Positions 1-8,615 of a stretch of 43,421 nucleotides of DNA are shown here, one piece after another. Positions within the stretch are counted from its first letter, which is position 1, and every line of letters begins with the position of its first letter. The position numbers were made by a program, and so were the translations under genes. The notes under the pieces were generated by a model that was given only the letters and a program-made list of their open reading frames with translations, did not search any database and had not been told where the DNA came from. The stretch is from Anaerolineae bacterium (GTDB lineage: Bacteria; Chloroflexota; Anaerolineae; Aggregatilineales; Aggregatilineaceae): the NCBI GenBank assembly GCA_016930015.1, contig JAFGHR010000096.1, positions 1 to 43,421 of the forward strand. Reading direction: 5' to 3'.

Positions 1-77
<77 letters not shown>

Positions 78-162
78 GAATGAACTCACACCAGTCTCAC
101 CGACCGGTGTCTTTTTTCTCTCTGGTGCACCGCACTTCTTGTGCTTCCTGTCACTATGCTGT

Positions 163-174
163 TGTTAAGGTGCT
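163..174 (-). promoter_or_regulatory. boxA-like antitermination element in the rRNA leader
   Basis: The minus strand reads AGCACCTTAACA, close to the bacterial rRNA boxA consensus (TGCTCTTTAACA). It lies in the 16S leader, downstream of the terminator-like hairpin at 203-229. The match is approximate and no boxC was identified, so this is an inference from position and similarity. Confidence 0.3.
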
Positions 175-202
175 GCTCAACTGGCTAAAGGATGGTAGCG
201 AA

Positions 203-229
203 TAAAAACGCCGACTTTCTCGGTCGGCG
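203..229 (-). terminator. Intrinsic-terminator-like hairpin in the rRNA leader
   Basis: On the minus strand a 7-bp stem CGCCGAC/GTCGGCG with a 7-base loop is followed at once by TTTTTATT. It lies between the rRNA promoter (364-392) and the 16S 5' end (77), so transcripts from that promoter must read through it. It may be a leader attenuator needing antitermination, or it may stop read-through from recR. Confidence 0.6.
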
Positions 230-363
230 GAGCGAAAGCAGTTTGAAAACCGGTATGGCTTCAGTTTGCTTCTGCGATGATTCGCCCCTTTCCGTATAGT
301 TCAGTTTTTGGAACGTGCGTTGTGCTGTGTGGCTCAACGCGTTGTTCAATCGAGCGTGGAAAA

Positions 364-392
364 ATATTACCATCCTTCTATGGGGGCGTCAA
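364..392 (-). promoter_or_regulatory. Predicted sigma-A promoter of the rRNA operon
   Basis: The minus strand has a -35 TTGACG (392-387), a 17-base spacer and a -10 TAATAT (369-364). It is the best promoter match in the recR-16S gap and points at 16S, giving a leader of roughly 280 bases. No protein gene is seen between 78 and 503; the gap holds this promoter, the hairpin and the boxA-like site. Confidence 0.75.
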
Positions 393-503
393 GGGCAAAT
401 CGGTAAGTTCTTTAAAATTCGTTGAAACGAGGGGGAAATCAAACCAGAACCGGGCGTTAACCACCCGGTATCTGGCCGCTGTTTGGCTCATATGCCGCCG
501 GGT

Positions 504-1106
504 TTACATCTCGTGACGGCCTTGCAGCGCCCGCATGAGTGTCACCGAGTCGACATATTCCAGGTCGCCGCCGGTGGGCAGCCCGCGTGCCAGCCGTGTG
601 ATCTTGACCCCGGCTGCCGCCAGTTGGCGCTGAAGATACATGGCCGTGGCGTCGCCTTCCATGCCGGGGTTGGTGGCGATGATCACCTCCAGCGTATTCC
701 CGTTTTCGACGCGCTGCACCAGCTCGCGGATTTTTAAGTCTTCCGGGCCGACGCCTTCCACGGGCGAGATCGCGCCGTGCAACACGTGATACAGGCCGTT
801 AAACGCGCCCGTGCGTTCGACGGCCAGGACATCCAGCGGTTCCTCGACCACGACGATTTGTGACGTGTCCCGGTTCGAATCGCTGCAAATGCCACAGGGA
901 TCGTTCTCGGTGATATTGTGGCACACCGAACAAAAGCGGGTGTGAGTTTTCAGGTCCGCCAGGGCATCAGCCAGGCTTTGTGATACCTCGTCTGGGGCGC
1001 GTAATAAATAATAGGTCAGGCGTGAGGCGGTTTTAGGCCCTACGCCCGGCAGTCGCGAAAAGGCATCGATTAACTGCGTAACGGGTTGGGGAACGGCTTT
1101 GCTCAA
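504..1106 (-). CDS. recR: Recombination mediator protein RecR
   Basis: RecR loads RecA in the RecFOR pathway for gap repair. Visible elements in order are an N-terminal helix-hairpin-helix (LPGVGPKTASRL), a four-cysteine zinc finger (CSVC, then CGIC) and a Toprim domain starting around IVVVEEPLDVLAVE. The TTG at 1106 is chosen as start because GAGG lies 7 bases upstream and the product is then 200 residues, the usual RecR length. The frame stays open to another TTG at 1133, but that one has no ribosome-binding site. It is the last gene of the minus-strand run dnaX-ybaB-membrane protein-recR, a conserved replication/repair neighbourhood except for the inserted third gene. Confidence 0.95.
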   Translation of the reverse strand: MSKAVPQPVTQLIDAFSRLPGVGPKTASRLTYYLLRAPDEVSQSLADALADLKTHTRFCSVCHNITENDPCGICSDSNRDTSQIVVVEEPLDVLAVERTGAFNGLYHVLHGAISPVEGVGPEDLKIRELVQRVENGNTLEVIIATNPGMEGDATAMYLQRQLAAAGVKITRLARGLPTGGDLEYVDSVTLMRALQGRHEM

Positions 1107-1170
1107 CAGAAACCTCGTGTATGGGTGGTGCAATTAGGCGTCATTGGTAAACGCGGCTGTCAGGGTGTCG

Positions 1171-1794
1171 TTATTGTATGATGACGGCGCTTGTGACCGA
1201 ATGTGTCATGGCTTCGACGACTTCCGGTGGCGCATCGTCGTCAAACGGCCCCGTGAAGGTGACGATCCAATGTGTACCGCTTACCGGCGCATAGACGATC
1301 ACACCTTTGCGCTCGCTGCCATCGTTCAGTGTGACATACAGGCGTCCATAGGCGGGTATGGTGGGGTCGTCGGCGCATGGGATGCTGGCGAATGTGACCG
1401 TGGCATTCCAGGGTGAAATCCCTTGCGCGATGTCGCGGCTGCGTTCGCGCAGGATTTCGCAGTCCCAATTCACCACCAGATTCATCTGTTCGTTATTTCG
1501 CACGCCGACTCGATACATTGGCAGCGCGTCTTTGACGTGCTCGACTCGCGTGTTTGAATCGTCGTGGATGACTTCCCAGTCGGCCAGAATCCCAAACCGG
1601 ACCGTGTTGGACGCGTCCGAAAACGTACCGGGTCCGGTCATTGGTTTGGGGTTGCTGCCCTGGTACACCCAGAGCAGCACAACGAGCATGCCTACAGCCG
1701 CAACAACAACCAGGATCAGCGCAATATCCTGTCGTGAAATACCACGGCGGCGGGGACGCCTGGCGAGGAGATCGGGCCTATCATCGATTGCCAT
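1171..1794 (-). CDS. Hypothetical single-pass membrane protein between ybaB and recR
   Basis: A 207-residue protein of unrecognised family. A basic N-terminus (residues 1-22, Arg-rich) is followed by one hydrophobic segment at about 24-45, so an N-in, C-out topology is likely. The remaining ~160 residues form a probable extracytoplasmic domain with two cysteines (in WDCEIL and SIPCADD), which could form a disulfide. The domain reads like a compact beta-rich fold, but no catalytic motif is visible. The ATG at 1794 has GGGAGA about 9 bases upstream. It is 19 bases downstream of ybaB and 64 bases before recR, so it is probably co-transcribed with both. Its role is unknown; the position alone does not imply a repair function. 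Confidence 0.8.
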   Translation of the reverse strand: MAIDDRPDLLARRPRRRGISRQDIALILVVVAAVGMLVVLLWVYQGSNPKPMTGPGTFSDASNTVRFGILADWEVIHDDSNTRVEHVKDALPMYRVGVRNNEQMNLVVNWDCEILRERSRDIAQGISPWNATVTFASIPCADDPTIPAYGRLYVTLNDGSERKGVIVYAPVSGTHWIVTFTGPFDDDAPPEVVEAMTHSVTSAVIIQ

Positions 1795-1813
1795 ACAGTT
1801 TTATCTCCCTGCG

Positions 1814-2194
1814 TCAGCCAAACAGCCCGCCCATACCGCCGGGGAGCAAAGAGCCCAGGTCGCCAGTGGCATCGCCCATGTGTGACGCGGCGAGTTCCTG
1901 GCTTTGTTCGATTGCCTGGTTGACGGCTGCGACCAGCAGGTCTTGCAGGTCGGTCAGCCATTCCTCGTCGTCGGTGTCGATGACCTCTGGATTAATGGCG
2001 ATCGACTGTACTTTTTGGTGGCCGGTAATGACAATGGTCACCGCGCCGCCGCCCACACTGACATCAACGGTTTCGGTTTCGAGTGCTTCCTGGGCCGCAA
2101 TCATATCTTCTTGCATTTTCTGAATCTGGCGCATCATGGCGGCCTGGTTGGGCATGCCGCCGCCAGGCCGTCCACCGTGTGATCGTTTGCTCAT
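1814..2194 (-). CDS. ybaB: YbaB/EbfC-family nucleoid-associated protein
   Basis: This 126-residue protein belongs to the YbaB/EbfC family of small dimeric DNA-binding proteins. Support comes from the MRQIQKMQEDMIAAQEAL coiled-coil start, the central beta stretch ending VTIVITGHQKVQSIAINPEV, the DLLVAAVNQAIEQSQ helix and a Gly/Met-rich tail ending GGLFG. The family is almost always encoded between dnaX and recR, as here apart from one extra gene before recR. The ATG at 2194 follows GGAG by about 8 bases. It lies 72 bases downstream of dnaX in the same direction, consistent with one operon. Confidence 0.93.
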   Translation of the reverse strand: MSKRSHGGRPGGGMPNQAAMMRQIQKMQEDMIAAQEALETETVDVSVGGGAVTIVITGHQKVQSIAINPEVIDTDDEEWLTDLQDLLVAAVNQAIEQSQELAASHMGDATGDLGSLLPGGMGGLFG

Positions 2195-2266
2195 GGGATT
2201 GACTCCTGCGTGTGTGTTGAGTATACACCTTAATTATAACGAACAGCGGTTATCTTCGCTCCATGC

Positions 2267-3829
2267 TCAGTCGTCCATATCCGCGATCTCGCCGCCGAGT
2301 TCATTGACGCCAAACGCCAGGATGTCGTCCTCGGCCAGCAGGTCGCTGGTGGCCGGATCACGCACGCCAAACTCGTCAGCGGTGGCAATTACCGTAATAC
2401 GCAGCGGCACGTTGAGCACATCCAGCAGCGTTTGTTCGAGCGCTTCGCGTTTATCTTCAACTTTGGGCCTGAATACGGCGTTGTCCACGATCACGATCAA
2501 GCGGTCACCTTGCAGATCGTGCGGTTGGGTGTGATCCAGCAGCGCGGGCAGGGATGAATGGTAACTGCGTGCGACTTTCTGGATTTTGCCCCACTGGCCG
2601 ATGATCGTCTTGAGTTCAAGCTGGTGATCAACTGCGGGCGCCGGGGCCGTAGGGGGGGATGAGTCGGTGGGCGGCGGCAGATCATCCTGGGTGCGGGCGG
2701 GCCGCTGTGTACGGCGGTGCGTGTCGGGTTCGGGTTCGTCCTCGGCTGCCGGTTTGATGCTGTCTAAAAACGCCAGTTCAAGCGGCAGTTGAGGCTGCCA
2801 GCCGCCGCGCCATTCCTGTACAGCCCCGTTAAAGGCGCGTATGGCGTTCATGAGCGTTTGGCGTCCCAGCGCGCTGGCCTGTTCATGAATGATAACGCGG
2901 CGCTGCTCGGTAGCGTCGATCAGGTCGTCGCCGCCCATCTTGGCGAGTAAGATCATCCGCAAATGTTCGATCATCTGCCGTCCAAGCTGGCGCGGATCGG
3001 CCCCGCTGTCGATGGTGGTGTTGATCACATCCAGGCCCCAGGCGGCGTTAGCCTTAATCAGCGCGTCGGTCAGCTCGATGACGTGTTGGCCGCTGGCCGT
3101 GCCCAAAATGCGCTCGGCCTGTTCGAGCGAAATATGCTCGTCCGGGTCGGCGATCAACTGGTCGAGCAAACTGATGCTGTCGCGGACGCTGCCGGTTCCC
3201 TGGCGCGCGATCAGTTCCAGGGCGGGCGCATCGATCGTTACGTTTTCGTCGGCGGCGATCAGCGCCAGCAGGTCCACGACTTCGGCCAGCGCGACCCGCC
3301 GGAACTCAAAAATCAGGCACCGGCTTTTGATGGTGGCGGGCACCTTGGCGAACTCGGTGGTCGCCAGCACAAAAATCGCGTGTTCGGGCGGTTCCTCCAG
3401 TGTTTTGAGCAGGGCATCAAACGCCGCGCCCGAAAAACGGTGCACCTCGTCGATGATATACACTTTGAACTGGCCTTCGCTGGGCGTAAACGCGATCTTG
3501 TCACGCAGGTCGCGCACGTCATCCACACCGGTATGCGATGCCGCGTCGATCTCGATCAGGTCCAAAAAACGCCCTTCGTTGACGGCCAGGCAGTGATCGC
3601 ACGTGTTGCACGGGCGGTGATCCGGGTCCGTGTGCGTACAGTTCACCGCCTTGGCGAGCAGGCGCGCCGTCGATGTTTTGCCGGTGCCGCGTGGTCCGCT
3701 AAACAGGTAGGCGTGCCGGATGCGGCCCTGGCGCAGCGCATTACGCAGCGTGCGCGTGATGTGCTCCTGGCCGATCACCTCTTCAAATGCCTGTGGGCGC
3801 CATTTTAGGTAAAGTGCCTGTGCGGGCAA
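2267..3829 (-). CDS. dnaX: DNA polymerase III subunit gamma/tau
   Basis: DnaX is the ATPase of the DNA polymerase III clamp loader. The 520-residue product has Walker A GPRGTGKT at residues 45-52, a zinc module (C64, C74, C77, C80), a Walker B region KVYIIDEVH, the sensor stretch ATTEFAKVP and the SRC arginine-finger motif in IKSRC. A Pro/Thr-rich linker near residues 365-395 separates the clamp-loader core from a C-terminal domain. The start is TTG at 3829, preceded by GGAGA about 7 bases upstream; no ATG fits the conserved N-terminus. It is first in the dnaX-ybaB-recR run and is divergent from tatA. Confidence 0.96.
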   Translation of the reverse strand: MPAQALYLKWRPQAFEEVIGQEHITRTLRNALRQGRIRHAYLFSGPRGTGKTSTARLLAKAVNCTHTDPDHRPCNTCDHCLAVNEGRFLDLIEIDAASHTGVDDVRDLRDKIAFTPSEGQFKVYIIDEVHRFSGAAFDALLKTLEEPPEHAIFVLATTEFAKVPATIKSRCLIFEFRRVALAEVVDLLALIAADENVTIDAPALELIARQGTGSVRDSISLLDQLIADPDEHISLEQAERILGTASGQHVIELTDALIKANAAWGLDVINTTIDSGADPRQLGRQMIEHLRMILLAKMGGDDLIDATEQRRVIIHEQASALGRQTLMNAIRAFNGAVQEWRGGWQPQLPLELAFLDSIKPAAEDEPEPDTHRRTQRPARTQDDLPPPTDSSPPTAPAPAVDHQLELKTIIGQWGKIQKVARSYHSSLPALLDHTQPHDLQGDRLIVIVDNAVFRPKVEDKREALEQTLLDVLNVPLRITVIATADEFGVRDPATSDLLAEDDILAFGVNELGGEIADMDD

Positions 3830-3860
3830 GGTTTTTCTCCGTTACTGCTTGAATACGCCT

Positions 3861-3890
3861 AGTGTATCAGGCTCAAATGGCGATTCGCAA
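3861..3890 (-). promoter_or_regulatory. Predicted promoter of the dnaX operon
   Basis: The minus strand has TTGCGA (3890-3885), an 18-base spacer and TACACT (3866-3861), about 30 bases before the TTG start of dnaX. It lies back to back with the tatA promoter: only three bases separate the two -35 boxes, so the two promoters may compete for polymerase. Confidence 0.55.
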
Positions 3891-3893
3891 ATC

Positions 3894-3923
3894 TTACTGC
3901 ATTACGGTGAGTACTGGTATAAT
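3894..3923 (+). promoter_or_regulatory. Predicted promoter of tatA
   Basis: TTACTG (3894-3899), an 18-base spacer and a perfect TATAAT (3918-3923) preceded by TGG, an extended -10. It sits 48 bases before the tatA ATG. Confidence 0.65.
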
Positions 3924-3970
3924 AAAAACATAAATTGGATAAGCTCATTACATTGTGGAGGAAAAATCCT

Positions 3971-4144
3971 ATGGGCAGTCTGGGGACGCCCGAACTGATT
4001 CTGATTCTGGCTGTTGTCGTTTTGCTGTTTGGTGTAGGGCGCGTATCGCGGATTGGCGGCGAGATGGGGTCAGCTATTCGTGAGTTTCGCAAGGGCCTGC
4101 GCGGCGATGACGAAGAAACGACCGCGTCCGATAACAAAGACTAA
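3971..4144 (+). CDS. tatA: Sec-independent translocase TatA/MttA-family protein
   Basis: A 57-residue protein with the TatA plan. It has a short N-terminus (MGSLGTPELI), one hydrophobic helix at about residues 8-22, a hinge glycine (FGVGRV), an amphipathic helix (IGGEMGSAIREFRKGL) and a short acidic tail. TatA forms the pore of the twin-arginine export pathway for folded proteins in the cytoplasmic membrane. The ATG at 3971 has GGAGG at about 3957-3961. No tatB or tatC is next to it, so it appears to be a stand-alone unit closed by a strong terminator. Confidence 0.9.
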   Translation: MGSLGTPELILILAVVVLLFGVGRVSRIGGEMGSAIREFRKGLRGDDEETTASDNKD

Positions 4145-4173
4145 GCTCCCCGACATTGAGTCAGTTCAACAAA

Positions 4174-4214
4174 ACCCTCTCTGGTGAGATGTTTAACCAG
4201 GAGGGTATTTTTTT
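4174..4214 (+). terminator. Rho-independent terminator after tatA
   Basis: ACCCTC (4174-4179) and CTGGT (4181-4185) pair with ACCAG (4196-4200) and GAGGGT (4201-4206), an 11-bp stem with one bulge, followed by TATTTTTTT. It lies between tatA and the converging LysM gene and may also stop transcripts from the right, since the left flank is A-rich. Confidence 0.85.
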
Positions 4215-4240
4215 GTTGGGATGCCGTGGTCAGCGCGGCG

Positions 4241-5293
4241 CTAGCCGGGCGGAAGGCTGCCGTCTGCGTCTGACTCGGCGGCCTCACCGGGCGCGGCGGT
4301 GGCTTCCTGGAATAATTCCGGTGTTTCGCCCACACGGAACGTAGCCTGAATCTGGCCGTTCGCATCCGTAAGCGTGATCGTTTCACCCTCGCGCCACGCG
4401 GCGGTATCGCGGCCCCAGTACAGCGCCGCCGGGGTATCGGGTCCCTGGCGCGTATAAACGCGTACCAGGCTGCCTTGCTGCATGCGGAACTCCGGAAAAC
4501 GGAAGGTGTTTCCGCTGTCGCTGGTCAGCGTCCAGCTTTGCAGGTTGAGCGCGTTGCCCAGGTTGCGCAGTTCCACCGCCTCATTATTCACATCGCCCCA
4601 GTTCATCACGTCGGTGATCACAACCTGCGCGTTGACCGCGGTCGCGGGCGGCGCGATTTCCTCGGTGGGCGTAACCGTGCTGCGTGCCAGGTTAAACGGT
4701 GTATTGGTCGGGCTGGGGATCGGAGTCGGGGTATTGAGCGCCTGGCAGCCTTCGACCGGGATGAGCAGTTCTTCGCCGATCTGCAAAATGTGGTTTTCGT
4801 CAAAGCCGTTCGCGGTCAAAATGTCGCCGGGAAACACGCCGTACTGCTGCGCAATCGAGATGATCACGTCGCCGGATTCGACCGTGTGACGCAAACACCC
4901 GTCATCCTGGGGCGTGACGGTCGCTGTGCCGGGCGGTGGATCGGTCGGAATGGGTGGCAGCAGGGCGGGATCAATCGTGGCGACGGTCGCGGCGTCGGCA
5001 ATCGATGGGCCAGCGGCGCCGCCGGACGTGGCGACGACGACTGCCGGGGTGTTTTGGCCGCTGATCGATGTCATGGTGAGTTGCAGCGCGCCAATGGTGC
5101 CCACATACTGGTCCGGCGCGATGTCCTGGCTGCCGGGTACGGGTGTAGCGGTCAGGACAACGATTTGCGTCGGGCCTTCGATCGGCTCGACGTTTGGCCG
5201 CCGTGACCGGTCGTAGCTGATGACAATGAACGCCACCGCCAGCGACACAATGACATTTAATATAATAAATCCAACCAGGACCCGACGACTCAT
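4241..5293 (-). CDS. Membrane-anchored LysM and lamin-tail domain protein
   Basis: A 350-residue surface protein. An N-terminal hydrophobic segment (residues 6-28) probably anchors it with the bulk outside. After a low-complexity region comes a LysM domain at about 134-179 (HTVESGDVIISIAQQYGV ... ILQIGEELLIP), a fold that binds N-acetylglucosamine polymers. A Thr/Pro-rich linker (about 187-218) leads to a lamin-tail-like (LTD) beta domain at about 222-320 (VVITDVMNWGDVNNEAVELRN). Such Thr/Pro linkers and LysM-LTD proteins are common in Chloroflexota. The ATG at 5293 has GAGG about 7 bases upstream. The gene stands alone between tatA and a divergent gene. The exact ligand is unknown; cell-envelope attachment is inferred. 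Confidence 0.85.
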   Translation of the reverse strand: MSRRVLVGFIILNVIVSLAVAFIVISYDRSRRPNVEPIEGPTQIVVLTATPVPGSQDIAPDQYVGTIGALQLTMTSISGQNTPAVVVATSGGAAGPSIADAATVATIDPALLPPIPTDPPPGTATVTPQDDGCLRHTVESGDVIISIAQQYGVFPGDILTANGFDENHILQIGEELLIPVEGCQALNTPTPIPSPTNTPFNLARSTVTPTEEIAPPATAVNAQVVITDVMNWGDVNNEAVELRNLGNALNLQSWTLTSDSGNTFRFPEFRMQQGSLVRVYTRQGPDTPAALYWGRDTAAWREGETITLTDANGQIQATFRVGETPELFQEATAAPGEAAESDADGSLPPG

Positions 5294-5564
5294 GATCCAA
5301 CCTCTGTTCTGATAACCGGTCGAGGCAGCACGATAGGGTATTTGCGTGCAGCGATGTATTGGTTGTGCTGCCGGGAGTATGCATGACCCTGCGCCGTGAT
5401 ATTAACACACGGCAGAATGTGGGGCAATCACATGTGCCGCGCGCCGGAGGGTTCACGCGGCGGCTGGCAAAAAATGAGACATTATGGTCCAGGCCGCGTA
5501 TAGTATGGTGTAACGATGGGGCGCAAAACGCGGTGATCGTGGGTGGCAAAAGGATGGTGAACCG

Positions 5565-6629
5565 GTGAGCGCACAAAACAATGGGAATACACATTCTGGC
5601 GGATTCAAGCAGGTAGCGCTGGCAGGCTGGAATCTGGTATTGGCGGGCGGGCTGGTGTATGGCCTGGCGATGTTATGTTTTCTGGCCGCGCGTTTGACGA
5701 TCGGCGAGCGTTGGGGGCCGGTCGCGATGGCCAACAACTTTGTTCCGTGGTGGGCGCTGGGTGCCGGTGTATTTGGCGTGGTCAGCGTATTTTCGCGCCG
5801 TCGATGGCTGCTGGTGCCGGTCCAGGCGCCGATCATTATCGTGTTCCTGGTGCTGTATGGTGATCTGCTGCTGCCGCATAAGTCCGCCGCCGGAGCCAAC
5901 GGCGGCAGGCCGTTGACGGTCGCGACGTACAACATCCTGTCGCGTTCGTCGGAGCCAGATCGAATCATAGACATGATCGTCCGCATGGATGCGGATATCG
6001 TCGGGCTGCAAGAACTCGGACCGGCGCACGCCGAGCAGATAGTCGCTGAACTGAGCCAGCAGTATCCTTACCAGGCGTTGGAGCCACACACGTCCGTGTA
6101 CGGGGTAGGGCTGTTGAGCCGCTTTCCGATCCGCGAATACGACGTGTTTCGGCTTGCCTCGAATAATATGCGGCATATGCGCGCCGTGCTGGACGTGGAT
6201 GGCGTGCCCGTTACGCTTTACGTGGCGCATCCACCCCCGCCGCGCGATGCGTTCTCGCCGCTGACGTATGACGCCGGGGGCCGCGACGATGTGATCGATG
6301 CCCTGCGCGAAAACTACCTGCTGGCCGAAACTGGCCCGCTGCTGGTTGTCGGTGATTTTAACGCGAGCGACCAGAGTGATGTGTATCACACGCTGGATGT
6401 GTTCCTTGATGACGCGTTTCGAGAGGCCGGTCAGGGTATGGGATTTACATTTCCGGACAGGCCGCCAGGCCGTGTACGTATCATGTCGCCGCTGGTGCGC
6501 GCGCCAGCGGTGCGCATCGACTATATATGGTACAGCGCGCATTTTGTTGCGCTGGAAGCCGATGTCGGCAAAGATGGTGCATCATCCGATCACCGCCCGG
6601 TGATCGCGCGGTTATCGCTGCAAGAATAA
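5565..6629 (+). CDS. Membrane-anchored endonuclease/exonuclease/phosphatase-family protein
   Basis: The 354-residue product has two or three N-terminal hydrophobic segments (about residues 18-44 and 58-102), then an EEP-superfamily domain. Its catalytic signatures are visible: TVATYNILS (Asn123), VGLQELGP (metal-binding Glu150), VVGDFNASDQSD, RIDYIWYS and the terminal SSDHRPVIARL. This fold hydrolyses phosphodiester or phosphomonoester bonds in DNA, lipids or inositol phosphates. The membrane segments place the domain outside or at the membrane face, so a lipid or extracellular nucleic acid substrate is more likely than chromosomal DNA. The start is GTG at 5565. It is 12 bases upstream of the SHOCT-like gene, suggesting co-transcription. 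Confidence 0.88.
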   Translation: MSAQNNGNTHSGGFKQVALAGWNLVLAGGLVYGLAMLCFLAARLTIGERWGPVAMANNFVPWWALGAGVFGVVSVFSRRRWLLVPVQAPIIIVFLVLYGDLLLPHKSAAGANGGRPLTVATYNILSRSSEPDRIIDMIVRMDADIVGLQELGPAHAEQIVAELSQQYPYQALEPHTSVYGVGLLSRFPIREYDVFRLASNNMRHMRAVLDVDGVPVTLYVAHPPPPRDAFSPLTYDAGGRDDVIDALRENYLLAETGPLLVVGDFNASDQSDVYHTLDVFLDDAFREAGQGMGFTFPDRPPGRVRIMSPLVRAPAVRIDYIWYSAHFVALEADVGKDGASSDHRPVIARLSLQE

Positions 6630-6641
6630 GGGGGGATTACA

Positions 6642-7241
6642 ATGCAAGAGGAGCGTGTTCAGATTTTGCAGATGGTGCAGGGCGGCACCATTACCGTCGA
6701 GCAGGCCGAGCAGTTGTTAGCCCTGCTGGACGACGGCGCACCCGCCGCGCCGCCAGAACTGGCGGACCTGCCGCAACCGGTACATGTGCCGCCAGCGGCA
6801 GCGCCGGATAGGCGACGGTTCCGCCGCTACTGGGAATACCCGGTCGCCATTGGCTTGATCCTGCTGGGCGCCAGTTGGTTGTGCGCGGCCAGTGTATCGC
6901 CGCCGCTGCTGGCACTCTGCGGCTGGGTTTTTGTGGCGATGGCTGCTGTCGTGGTGTGGGTCGGCATTTGGAGCCGGTGGTCACCCTGGGTACATGTGCG
7001 CGTCCGCGAACAGGACGGCGGGCGTTTTGCGTTTAGCCTGCCGGTGCCGGTTAGCTTGCTGGGTGTGCTGGTCTGGCCCCTGAAATATATAGTGCGCCCG
7101 TTCGTTGATGACGATACGGCGGAAAATATCAACATGGTAACGTCGCTGCTGTTGATGATGCGCGGGTTACCTTCCGATGAGCCAATCATCATTGATGTCG
7201 ATGAGGAAGACGGCGACAAGGTGCTGGTGTATATCGGGTAA
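6642..7241 (+). CDS. SHOCT-like domain membrane protein
   Basis: A 199-residue protein. Residues 1-30 (MQEERVQILQMVQGGTITVE plus an AEQLLALLD helix) match the short SHOCT-like/YvlB N-terminal helical motif, often found at the ends of membrane or adaptor proteins. A Pro/Ala-rich linker (about 34-62) is followed by two hydrophobic segments (about 70-90 and 93-110), a stretch rich in Trp and Arg, another hydrophobic stretch near 130-147, and a tail ending in an acidic IIIDVDEEDGDKV strand. The ATG at 6642 is preceded by AGGGGGG. It probably shares a transcript with the EEP gene upstream. Its function is not known. Confidence 0.8.
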   Translation: MQEERVQILQMVQGGTITVEQAEQLLALLDDGAPAAPPELADLPQPVHVPPAAAPDRRRFRRYWEYPVAIGLILLGASWLCAASVSPPLLALCGWVFVAMAAVVVWVGIWSRWSPWVHVRVREQDGGRFAFSLPVPVSLLGVLVWPLKYIVRPFVDDDTAENINMVTSLLLMMRGLPSDEPIIIDVDEEDGDKVLVYIG

Positions 7242-7259
7242 TGGGCCAGGGTTGCCATG

Positions 7260-8615
7260 TTACGCCGGGCCGGTTGGCTGCCCTGGTGAGTCATCGCTGG
7301 ATTGGTGGCAAGCGCCCGTTTTATCGGTGACCAGCACCTTATCAACTCGCCGCTCGTCCATGTCGAGCACTTCAAAACACAGCCCTTCCCACTCAAACAG
7401 GGTGCCCGTTGTGGGGATATCACCAAGCCGGTGCATGACAAATCCGCCTACCGTCTGGTAATTGCCGGTGCCTTCGTCTGGCAGTGTGATATTAATGTCC
7501 AGTACGTCTTTGAGGTCGTCAATCAACATCAGCCCGTCAATGAGCCACGAACCATCGGGGCGGTGAAAGAATCCGGGCGTATCACCTTCGCCCAACGATG
7601 GAATGTTGCCCACAATGCCTTCGAGCATGTCATGTTCGGTGACTATTCCTTGAATGCCGCCGTGTTCATCGATGACCAGCAGCATGTGTTCTTTAGTGTG
7701 CTGGAACACATCCACCAGGCGTGAGGCGGTCGCGTTTTCCGGCACAAAAACCGGCTGGCGCATGGTGGCACGGATATCGACCGGTTGGTTGGCCAGTGTT
7801 GCGGCAAGCACGTCTTTGGTCCGCACCACGCCGATCAGGTTATCCAGGCCATTTTCACACACCGGATAGCCCGAATAGCCGCCGGACATGATCTTTTGGA
7901 TGTTGGCAGGCAGCGGATCGGTGATATCCAGCCAGACTAACTCGGTATGGGGCGTCATCAAGGCATTGACATGCCGGTCAACCAGCCGGAAAACACTTTC
8001 GACCATATCCTGTTCACTGGCGTGAAACACACCTGCACGCGTGCCTTCTTGCATCAATAGGCGGATATCTTCGCGTGTGACCGTCGGATCATTGGTCGGC
8101 GGGATGCCCAGCAGCCGCACGATCACATTGGTGGACGCGCTGAGGAAACGCACGATCACAAACGCGGCGCGTGCCAGCCGGTTCATCGGGCGGGCCACGG
8201 CAATCGCGATCCCTTCGGGATTTTGCAGCGCCAGCCGCTTAGGGACCAGTTCGCCGATGACCAGCGAGCAGTACGCGATCAACACCACGACCAGCCCCAA
8301 CCCCAGCGCATCGGCATACGGGGCCAGCCACGATACTCGCGCCAGCGTCTCCGATGACACCGTTGCCAGTGTGGCCCCGCCGAACGCGCCCGCCAGCACA
8401 CCCACCAGTGTAATGCCGATTTGCACGGTTGATAAAAAGTGATTGGGGGCCTGCGCCAGTTCTAGCGCGGCCTGTGCGCCTTTGTCGCCGTTATTGGCAA
8501 GCTGTTGGAGCCGCGTTTTTCGCGCTGAGACAATCGCTAACTCGGACATTGCAAACACACCGTTGAGTAGAATCAACAGCAGCACAACCGTGATTTCGAC
8601 CAGAATAGCAGACAT
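7260..8615 (-). CDS. CNNM/CBS-domain protein (hemolysin C/CorC family)
   Basis: The 451-residue protein has the three-part plan of the HlyC/CorC family. It starts with an N-terminal CNNM transmembrane domain (about residues 1-190, including NGVFAMSELAIVSARKTRL and ELVPKRLALQNPEG). A cytosolic pair of CBS domains follows (about 205-335). The C-terminal CorC_HlyC domain starts near WLIDGLMLIDDLKDVL. Relatives are implicated in magnesium or cobalt efflux and in sodium-magnesium exchange; older 'hemolysin' labels are misleading. The ATG at 8615 has AAGGA just upstream. It converges with the SHOCT-like gene (18-base gap) and diverges from the metallophosphoesterase. The 273-base gap to the right holds a T-less hairpin (8703-8729) and the promoter of the next gene. 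Confidence 0.93.
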   Translation of the reverse strand: MSAILVEITVVLLLILLNGVFAMSELAIVSARKTRLQQLANNGDKGAQAALELAQAPNHFLSTVQIGITLVGVLAGAFGGATLATVSSETLARVSWLAPYADALGLGLVVVLIAYCSLVIGELVPKRLALQNPEGIAIAVARPMNRLARAAFVIVRFLSASTNVIVRLLGIPPTNDPTVTREDIRLLMQEGTRAGVFHASEQDMVESVFRLVDRHVNALMTPHTELVWLDITDPLPANIQKIMSGGYSGYPVCENGLDNLIGVVRTKDVLAATLANQPVDIRATMRQPVFVPENATASRLVDVFQHTKEHMLLVIDEHGGIQGIVTEHDMLEGIVGNIPSLGEGDTPGFFHRPDGSWLIDGLMLIDDLKDVLDINITLPDEGTGNYQTVGGFVMHRLGDIPTTGTLFEWEGLCFEVLDMDERRVDKVLVTDKTGACHQSSDDSPGQPTGPA

